From Smaragdicoccus niigatensis DSM 44881 = NBRC 103563 (GTDB taxonomy: Bacteria; Actinomycetota; Actinomycetes; Mycobacteriales; Mycobacteriaceae), in assembly GCF_000380645.1 (NCBI RefSeq), contig NZ_AQXZ01000016.1, positions 62,001-126,000 on the forward strand: a stretch of DNA of 64,000 nt, in the 5' to 3' direction. A program made the translations under genes and the position numbers. The notes beneath the pieces were generated by a model. It made no database searches. It worked only from the letters and a program-made list of their open reading frames with translations, and was not told the DNA's origin. Shown one piece after another: positions 58,268-64,000 of the stretch (position 1 is the first letter of the stretch; every line of letters begins with the position of its first letter).

Positions 58268-59526
58268 CCGGAATCGTCGTCGTGTCCCACAGCGCAGCGC
58301 TCGCGACGGCAGCGATCGAGCTGGCGCGGGAGATGGCCGGTGACGTCCGGATGGTCGCCGCAGCAGGCATCCCCGACGGATTCGGCACCGACGCCACGAA
58401 GATCGCCGAGGCGATGCAGGAGGCGGATGACGGCCAGGGCGTCGTCGTCCTCATGGACCTGGGCAGTGCCATCCTGTCGTCGGAATTGGCGCTGGAGTTC
58501 CTCGACGACGACCTTCGTGAACGCGTGATCCTGTGCGCAGCGCCGTTCGTCGAAGGTCTGGTCGCCGCGGGAGTAGCCGCTGCTGCCGGCGCCTCGCCCG
58601 GTGAGGTCCGCAGGAAGGCCGAGACCGCACTCGAACCCAAGCGCGCGGACATCGTCGGTGAATCCACCGACCGCACAGTCGTTTTGGAGAGTGGACTCCA
58701 CGCGCGTCCGGCGGCGAGACTCGTGGCGGCGCTGCAGGGATTGAACGCAGTGGTCGAGCTGCGGAACATCACCCGCGGCTCCGACTGGGTCGACGGCGGG
58801 AGCGTCACCGGCGTCGCGCTTCTCGGCGGCACCAAGGGCGACGAGATCGAAGTCCGGGCCAGCGGTGACGACGCGGAGGCAGCAATCACGACGGTCGCAT
58901 CGGTTCTGACGAACAATGGTCCGACCATCACGGGAACCGTCTGGCAGTACCGACGACAGTCGGCTTCTCTCCCGCAGCCCGGTCCGGACGAACAACGTCG
59001 ACTCGACGAAGCCCGCGCGACGGCAGCTGAGGAGCTCCGCCGCATCCGCGACAACGCACCCGACGAGGTGAAGGAGATCTTCACCGCGCACCTGGCGTTC
59101 CTCGACGACATCGCTCTGGTTCGTCGGGCCCGGGTCTCGATCACGGTCGGCGAATCTGCAGAGAGTGCGTGGCTGCAGGCGACCGAAGCGACCGCGGCAG
59201 ATTTCGCACGTATTCAAGACCCGTACCTACGCGCTCGCGCCGCCGACGTCCGCGCGATCGGCGACTCGGTTCTCCGCGCGCTTGGCGGTGTGGAACTACC
59301 AGCCGGCCACGACGTGGTGATCGCCCGCGAGTTGAACCCGGTCGAGGCGGCGACATTTGCGCTGGCAGGAGCGGTTCTCACCGAATCCGCGGCGACCGAC
59401 CACGCAGTGATGATCCTCCGCGCGCGAGGCATCCCGACGGCACTGAACGGGGACCCATCGTTTCTCGACATTCCCGACGGTGCAACAGTGACAGTCGAAC
59501 CGGGCACCGCCTCCGTCAAACAGTAA
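58264..59526 (+). CDS. dhaM: Three-domain DhaM phosphotransferase (EIIA - HPr - EI-like)
   Basis: 420 residues from GTG. Domain 1 (1-125): DhaM EIIA with His9 in VVSHSAAL and DLGSAILSSE. Domain 2 (135-225): HPr with His146 in GLHARPAARL. Domain 3 (240-415): N-terminal fragment of enzyme I, swivelling domain with His380 in SAATDHAVMILRARGIP and a PEP-synthase-like end. It thus holds three histidines for phosphate relay onto DhaL-ADP, as in E. coli DhaM. The phosphate donor must be general EI/HPr encoded elsewhere. Absence of a full EI C-terminal PEP-binding domain means it cannot use PEP itself. Confidence 0.94.
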   Translation: MTGIVVVSHSAALATAAIELAREMAGDVRMVAAAGIPDGFGTDATKIAEAMQEADDGQGVVVLMDLGSAILSSELALEFLDDDLRERVILCAAPFVEGLVAAGVAAAAGASPGEVRRKAETALEPKRADIVGESTDRTVVLESGLHARPAARLVAALQGLNAVVELRNITRGSDWVDGGSVTGVALLGGTKGDEIEVRASGDDAEAAITTVASVLTNNGPTITGTVWQYRRQSASLPQPGPDEQRRLDEARATAAEELRRIRDNAPDEVKEIFTAHLAFLDDIALVRRARVSITVGESAESAWLQATEATAADFARIQDPYLRARAADVRAIGDSVLRALGGVELPAGHDVVIARELNPVEAATFALAGAVLTESAATDHAVMILRARGIPTALNGDPSFLDIPDGATVTVEPGTASVKQ

Positions 59527-59537
59527 GGTTCCGAAAC

Positions 59538-60503
59538 ATGTTCGCCGTATACGCCGCTGAGCCAAACATGAACGACCCGCTCTCCTCGATCCGAGCGGGC
59601 GAGCGTCCGGACCCCGAGGTGCCGGCCGGTCATGTCCTGGTGAACGTCAAGGCCGCGAGTGTGAACATGCACGACATCTGGACCCTGCGCGGTGTCGGCA
59701 TCAAGCCTGAGCAGTTCCCGATGATCCTCGGCTGCGACGGCTCTGGGGTTCTCGACGACGGCACTGAGGTCGTCATCCACTCGGTCATCACGTCCCCGGG
59801 TTACGTTGGCGAGGAGACGCTCGACCCGCGCCGCACGCTGCTCACCGAGAAGTACCAGGGCACGTTCGCCGAGAAGGTCGTCGTGCCGCAGCGCAACGTC
59901 GTGGTCAAGCCGGCCTCGGTGAGCTTCAGCGAGGCCGCGGTCATGGGCACGGCGTGGCTGACCGCGTACCGGATGCTGTTCGTGAAGTCGGGTCTGCGCC
60001 CGGGTCAGACGATGCTCGTGCAGGGCGCGTCCGGCGGTGTATCGACTGCCCTCATCCAGCTCGGCGCCGCCGCAGGAATGACCGTCTGGGTTACCGGACG
60101 AAGCGAGGAGAAGCGCGAACTCGCGCTCGGTCTCGGTGCGCACGCTGCGTTCGAGTCCGGCGCTCGACTCCCCGACCGCGTGGACGGTGTCTTCGAAACC
60201 GTCGGCAAGGCCACATGGTCGCATTCGATGCGTTCGCTCAAGCCCGGCGGCATCATCGTCGTCTCCGGTGCCACGACGGGCGACCCCACGGCGGCCGAAC
60301 TTCAGCGCATCTTCTTTCTGCAGATGCGCGTCGTCGGCTCGACGATGGGCACCCGCGAGGAGATGGAGGGCATGCTCGCCTTCTGCGCGAACAAGGGAAT
60401 CAAGCCGCAGATCGGCGCCGAATACGCACTCTCCGATGGTGCTGAAGCGTTGCGGGCGATGCACGACGGCGAGACCGCCGGAAAGATCGTGCTCACCGTT
60501 TAG
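59538..60503 (+). CDS. Zinc-binding/quinone oxidoreductase family dehydrogenase
   Basis: 321 residues from ATG 59538, 11 bases after dhaM. MDR superfamily: GroES-like half with SVNMHDIWTLRG and LGCDGSGVLDDG, then Rossmann half GQTMLVQGASGGVSTALIQLGAAAGMTVWVTG, and a C-terminal KPQIGAEYALSDGAEALRAM with GKIVLTV end. The zinc-binding Cys/His pattern of alcohol dehydrogenases is absent, so it is of the quinone-oxidoreductase type, using NADPH. Position after dhaKLM may reflect carbonyl metabolism; not proven. Confidence 0.9.
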   Translation: MFAVYAAEPNMNDPLSSIRAGERPDPEVPAGHVLVNVKAASVNMHDIWTLRGVGIKPEQFPMILGCDGSGVLDDGTEVVIHSVITSPGYVGEETLDPRRTLLTEKYQGTFAEKVVVPQRNVVVKPASVSFSEAAVMGTAWLTAYRMLFVKSGLRPGQTMLVQGASGGVSTALIQLGAAAGMTVWVTGRSEEKRELALGLGAHAAFESGARLPDRVDGVFETVGKATWSHSMRSLKPGGIIVVSGATTGDPTAAELQRIFFLQMRVVGSTMGTREEMEGMLAFCANKGIKPQIGAEYALSDGAEALRAMHDGETAGKIVLTV

Positions 60504-60560
60504 CGCACACCAGGCCGCGGGGCGCGGCTAGGCTGCAGTCGACACCTGTCGTGAGAATTG

Positions 60561-62381
60561 GTGAGTCGAATGCTGCCGCAAACCCAACGTCGGACCGGCA
60601 CCCGGTCCGACCTGCATCTAGCCGCCCTGCTGGCCGAGACTCCGGAGTTTGCCGGGCTCGCGCAAGACGAGATCGAGAAACTGGTCTCGATCAGTTCCGT
60701 CGCCGATCTCACAAGTGGCGCAACGCTTTACAGCGAGGGCGATCCGTCCGATCACATCTATGTGCTGATGCATGGTCGGCTCCGGGTCGCGCGCGGCGAC
60801 GATCTCATCGGCTACATCAACCGACTCGAAACAGTCGGCGAGATGGGCGTTCTCACCGGTGAGAAGCGGACGTCGACCGTTCGGGCTATCCGCGACAGTG
60901 TGGTCCTGACGATCGACGCCGACGAGTATCGCCACTTCATGGACATGCATCCGGCGGGCTATCGGAGCCTCATGAAGGTCGCGATCGACCGGTTACGCCA
61001 GGATGGCGTCGCCTCGCGCCTGGGCACCACGACGAACGGCACATTCGCAGTTATCCCATCGGGTCCCGATGTGCCGGTTCGAGTGCTCGCCGAAACGATG
61101 GTCTCCCGCCTGTCGGGGTGGCCCGCGGCCCGTCTCATCACCGCCGAGCACGTCGACGCCGCCCTCGGTGAAGGCACCGCGCGCGCACCGCTGTGGGACA
61201 ACGCCGCGAATGCCCGGATCGAGGACTGGCTCGCCGAACTCGAGCGTCGTCACCGCTACCTCGTGTTCGCCGCCGACAGTGGGCGCGATCCCTGGGCCGC
61301 GCGATGCCTGCACAATGCGGACCGCGTTCTCGTCCTCGCCGAGGCGATGTCGCAGCCGACGCCCGTTCCGGTGCTGCAGGAACTTCGCAACAAGGGCCTC
61401 ATCGCGCCGGTCGAGTTGGTGCTGCTGCGTCCGGTCGGCGACGGCTCTCCGCACACGATGGCGTGGCGTGCCATGACAGGCGCCCGTGCACACTACTTCG
61501 TGCATCCGTGGGAGCGCGCCGAACTAGATTCGCTTGCGCGTCAGGTCACCAGTCGCGGCGTCACACTCGTGCTCGGCGGTGGTGGGGCCCGCGGATTCGC
61601 ACACATTGGCTTGGTCCGAGCGATGGAAGAGGCCGGCATTCCGATCGACGTCACCGGCGGCACGTCGATGGGCGCGTTCATGGCGAGCCTCATCGCCTGC
61701 GGATTCAACAGCATGGACATGACGGAGATCGCGCGCGAGACGTTCGTGCGGGCCAACTACCTCAACGACTATGCGATCCCGCGGACGTCACTGCTCAAGG
61801 GCACGCGATTCTCCAATCGCCTCCACGACATCTTCGGGGAGCAACAGATCGAGGATCTGCGGCGGACGTTCTACTGCGTCGGCACGAACATCACCACCGG
61901 TCAGGCCATCATCGGCGACCGCGGGCCGCTTTACCGCTGGGTCGCGGTATCGATGGCAGTCCCGGGTGTCGCACCGCCGGTCGCCTTCGAAGGCGACCTC
62001 CTGTGTGACGGCGGCGTCGTCGACAACCTGCCGATCAATCAAATGCGCAAGCTCGAACGTGGCGCCATCATCGCCTGCAACGTCAGCACCGATGGCGCGC
62101 TGCGGGCGCCTGGCGCCGGTATTGGCGAGCCGGATCTCGCGGCGATGCTGAACTGGAAGGGCGCGACGAAGCCGCCGTCACTCGGCGAGATTCTCGTGCG
62201 TACGGCGATGCTGTCGAGTTCGGTGGCGGTCGAGCAGTCGGCACGAAACGTCGACGTCTACGTGAAGATGCCGGTCCAAGGCTTCGGCATGTTCGATTGG
62301 AAGGGACTCGACGCGCTTGTCGACCTCGGGTACGAGCACGCTCGGGAGCAGTTGGATCTGATCAAGGATCAGTTGCTCTGA
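60561..62381 (+). CDS. Cyclic-nucleotide-binding patatin-like phospholipase (NTE family)
   Basis: 606 residues from GTG 60561 (neighbouring TTG and ATG codons are alternatives). Residues 15-150: cNMP-binding/Crp-like domain with TLYSEGDPSDHIYVLMHGRLRV, GEMGVLTGEKRTSTVRAI. A linker follows with a degenerate hydrolase-like region (ATMVSRLSG to DRVLVLAEAM). Residues 325-500 form the patatin lipase: LVLGGGGARGFAHIGLV oxyanion hole, GTSMGA with the catalytic serine, and DGGVVDNLPI with the catalytic aspartate. The order matches neuropathy-target-esterase-like proteins such as mycobacterial Rv2565. It deacylates phospho- or lysophospholipids, perhaps under cAMP control. No transmembrane helix is visible. 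Confidence 0.94.
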   Translation: MSRMLPQTQRRTGTRSDLHLAALLAETPEFAGLAQDEIEKLVSISSVADLTSGATLYSEGDPSDHIYVLMHGRLRVARGDDLIGYINRLETVGEMGVLTGEKRTSTVRAIRDSVVLTIDADEYRHFMDMHPAGYRSLMKVAIDRLRQDGVASRLGTTTNGTFAVIPSGPDVPVRVLAETMVSRLSGWPAARLITAEHVDAALGEGTARAPLWDNAANARIEDWLAELERRHRYLVFAADSGRDPWAARCLHNADRVLVLAEAMSQPTPVPVLQELRNKGLIAPVELVLLRPVGDGSPHTMAWRAMTGARAHYFVHPWERAELDSLARQVTSRGVTLVLGGGGARGFAHIGLVRAMEEAGIPIDVTGGTSMGAFMASLIACGFNSMDMTEIARETFVRANYLNDYAIPRTSLLKGTRFSNRLHDIFGEQQIEDLRRTFYCVGTNITTGQAIIGDRGPLYRWVAVSMAVPGVAPPVAFEGDLLCDGGVVDNLPINQMRKLERGAIIACNVSTDGALRAPGAGIGEPDLAAMLNWKGATKPPSLGEILVRTAMLSSSVAVEQSARNVDVYVKMPVQGFGMFDWKGLDALVDLGYEHAREQLDLIKDQLL

Positions 62382-62393
62382 GGGTGACCCTTC

Positions 62394-62450
62394 TCTCGCA
62401 GACTGGCTTGTACGAAACTAGGGGTTTTGTACAAGACACCCGTTGCGAGA
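62394..62450. repeat. Dispersed hairpin repeat, copy 2
   Basis: Between the patatin stop and the GNAT start: outer arms TCTCGCA (62394-62400) and TGCGAGA (62444-62450), inner stem CTTGTACGAAA (62407-62417) against TTTTGTACAAG (62425-62435) with one G-T pair. Matches the reverse complement of the element at 46269-46334. Confidence 0.75.
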
Positions 62451-62466
62451 ATGGTTCCCCTGAGCG

Positions 62467-62952
62467 ATGACGATGATCCGGCCGGCGACGGCCGACGACG
62501 CGGCCGCATGTGCGCAGATCTACGCGCCGGTCGTGACCGACACCGCGGTCACGTTCGAGTACGAGCCGCCCTCCGCCGAGGAGCTGGCACGCCGAATCGA
62601 GGCTGCGCACGTGTGGCTCGTGGCGGTCGAGAACGACACCGTGCTCGGATACGCCTACGGCGGACCCTTCGCTACCCGCGCCGCCTTCGCGCGAACGTGT
62701 GAGGTCAGCGTTTATCTCGCACCGGATGCACGTGGCAAGGGTCTTGGGCGACAGCTCTATACGGTCCTGCTCGAGCGACTACGCGACAATGGTCTCCACG
62801 TCGCCATCTCCGGGATCGCCCTCCCGAACGACGTGTCGATCGCTCTGCACACGAGCTTCGGATTCGAACTCGTCGGCATCTACCGCGAGGTCGGCCACAA
62901 GTTCAACCAGTGGCATGACCTTGCGCGCTACCAACTCCGGTTAGGCGACTAG
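62467..62952 (+). CDS. GNAT acetyltransferase (phosphinothricin/PAT-like)
   Basis: 161 residues. Opens MIRPATADDAAACAQIYAPVVTDTAVTFEYEPPSAEEL in PAT fashion, with the acetyl-CoA pyrophosphate loop as VSVYLAPDARGKGLGRQLYTVLLERL (R-G-K-G-L-G), IALPNDVSIALHTSFGFELVGIYREVGHK and a terminal tyrosine region. This subgroup acetylates amino groups of small toxic amino acids (phosphinothricin, methionine sulfoximine) or unrelated metabolites; no assignment possible. Preceded by the hairpin repeat. Its last 12 bases overlap the convergent next gene. Confidence 0.9.
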   Translation: MTMIRPATADDAAACAQIYAPVVTDTAVTFEYEPPSAEELARRIEAAHVWLVAVENDTVLGYAYGGPFATRAAFARTCEVSVYLAPDARGKGLGRQLYTVLLERLRDNGLHVAISGIALPNDVSIALHTSFGFELVGIYREVGHKFNQWHDLARYQLRLGD

Positions 62953-63978
62953 CTCGGCCGGCTCCGGCAACATTTCGCGCGAAATCCCAGCCTCGACCGC
63001 CATTTCCACGATTCGGGTGTGAAGCGTCGGATCGACCTCACCGATCGCCTGCAGCACCCGCCCGAACTCGGCCTGCTTCGTCTCCTCCATGCGCGTCACG
63101 AGATCCAGGAGCACCGGCCAGCACTCGCCCATCAGAGCGGCTTCGGTAGCTGCCTGCATCGACGTCGCGCCGAGCGACACCATGATCTCCGAGACCGCGG
63201 CCCGGTTTTCGTCCCCCATCTGGCCGATCATCGGGAGAACGACACCCCACATGTCGTGTTCCTCCGCGGCCAGGAGAATCGATCGTTGCACCTCGTCTTC
63301 CCGCAAGGCCGGAAGATTGACGACGCGGTGTTGCGAAGGCGGTGACATGGCGGACACCACCGGGAGCACATCGATCCACAGTCCGCGGCGATGGGCTTCG
63401 AGGATGTATTCGTTGATCAGGCCTTCCGCCTGGTTGGCGAAGATGTCTCCGAGTTCGCGCTTGAACCCATAGCTGACGTGAACGAGAAGCGAGAGGAACT
63501 CGGACAGCAGTCCCGCCGGGTCCTGCTGAATCCGCTGGAGCAGCCGCTCGATCCGCTCGCGCGGCAGCATCCGGAAAATATGGTCGACCCGGTTCTTCGA
63601 CTCCATCATGAACGCGACCTTGAGCAACGCGGTCTCGTCCGGGAGCGCTTCTTCGACGGCCCGCAGCGTCTCATCGGAGACGTAGTCGATGAATTTGCTG
63701 ATGGTCGAGAAGTCGCCGCGAGCCTCGAGTTCCAGTGCCACGTCGACGATCACGTCAGCGGGCAGGAGTCGAAGCACTTCCCGAACCCGGCGAGGGTCAA
63801 CGTAGACGCCGACATCGGCAAGCATCGGGATCGGGAACGCACAGGCGTAGGTGACCATCCGGCTCGGCTTCAGTAGTGCTGCGATTCCGCCCAGCAACAC
63901 CGGGTGCACTCGACCGGCGACTTTGACGGCAAGCTTGGTCGGCACCCTCCCGACAATCGGCGCCAATGCGCGGAACAT
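62941..63978 (-). CDS. All-helical hypothetical protein, N-terminus maybe beyond the window
   Basis: 345 residues from ATG 63978. The reading frame stays open to the window edge, so the true start may be farther upstream. Residues 70-170 contain LPADVIVDVALELEARGDF, SDETLRAVEEALPDETALLKVAFMMESKNRVDHIFRMLPRERIERLL (a helical repeat with MgtE-N-like LP-x-x-x-A/I pattern), and later LIGQMGDENRAAVSEIM. No transmembrane segment is certain, though residues 20-55 are moderately hydrophobic. I do not recognise a named family; similar proteins occur in other mycolata. Convergent with the GNAT gene, overlapping by 12 bases. Confidence 0.7.
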   Translation of the reverse strand: MFRALAPIVGRVPTKLAVKVAGRVHPVLLGGIAALLKPSRMVTYACAFPIPMLADVGVYVDPRRVREVLRLLPADVIVDVALELEARGDFSTISKFIDYVSDETLRAVEEALPDETALLKVAFMMESKNRVDHIFRMLPRERIERLLQRIQQDPAGLLSEFLSLLVHVSYGFKRELGDIFANQAEGLINEYILEAHRRGLWIDVLPVVSAMSPPSQHRVVNLPALREDEVQRSILLAAEEHDMWGVVLPMIGQMGDENRAAVSEIMVSLGATSMQAATEAALMGECWPVLLDLVTRMEETKQAEFGRVLQAIGEVDPTLHTRIVEMAVEAGISREMLPEPAELVA

Positions 63979-64000
63979 CGGCTGGTCTTCTTCGTACAGG

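Overview
The window is dense, high-GC (roughly 60-65 percent by eye) chromosomal DNA from an actinobacterium, most likely of the mycolic-acid lineage (Mycobacteriales). The genus is not identifiable by reading alone. The evidence is gene content and order. There is a phosphatidylinositol-mannoside block (thrS, HIT, pgsA, PIM acyltransferase, pimA, NUDIX, pdxS, tesB2). There is also a block rpsA - polA - pdtaR - pyk/tesB1 - lgt - trpABC - Trp membrane protein - trpE - hisI, which I remember as being close to the Mycobacterium tuberculosis Rv1606-Rv1630 order. GTG/TTG starts, 1-4 nt stop/start overlaps and leaderless-looking starts are frequent. No CRISPR array, prophage, insertion sequence or rRNA was seen.

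Layout. 1-11.5 kb: an FHA protein cut by the left edge, a SHOCT membrane protein, rpsA, a methyltransferase, a CHRD surface protein with its own sortase, an SPFH protein with a tiny ribbon-helix-helix protein, an RNA-ligase-like protein, a CPBP protease, thioredoxin, an F420-type nitroreductase and polA. 11.6-19 kb: a complete branched-chain amino-acid ABC transporter operon (livJ-H-M-G-F) ending in a degenerate Ser/Thr kinase. That kinase carries, through one membrane helix, its own LivJ-like extracellular domain; this is the most unusual system in the window. 19-20.7 kb: pdtaR, an odd class-I-shaped tRNA with a CAA anticodon, a small repetitive chaplin-like secreted protein and an AT-rich gene-free patch. 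20.7-29 kb: lipoprotein, phospholipase D, zinc ribbon, phosphotransferase, PP2C phosphatase, tesB1, pyk, and a membrane ferric-reductase-like protein. 29-45 kb: gltBD (ammonia assimilation), then the trpE-...-trpC-trpB-trpA-lgt-CD225-DUF2752 run, an SDR/TetR pair with a clear operator, hisI and tesB2. 45-56 kb: an orphan Phd-SRPBCC fusion, pdxS, an amino-acid permease and the PIM lipid operon led by thrS. 56-64 kb: dihydroxyacetone kinase dhaKLM with a three-domain DhaM, a quinone-oxidoreductase-like dehydrogenase, a cNMP-binding patatin phospholipase, a GNAT acetyltransferase and a helical unknown protein.

How parts fit. Amino-acid supply and nitrogen are the recurring theme: Liv uptake with a membrane sensor, GltBD, Trp/His synthesis, an APC permease and a PLP synthase subunit. 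A second theme is the cell envelope: sortase and CHRD substrate, Lgt, PIM synthesis, phospholipases and several lipoproteins. A roughly 60-75 bp hairpin repeat occurs twice, in opposite orientation, at 46.27-46.33 kb and 62.39-62.45 kb.
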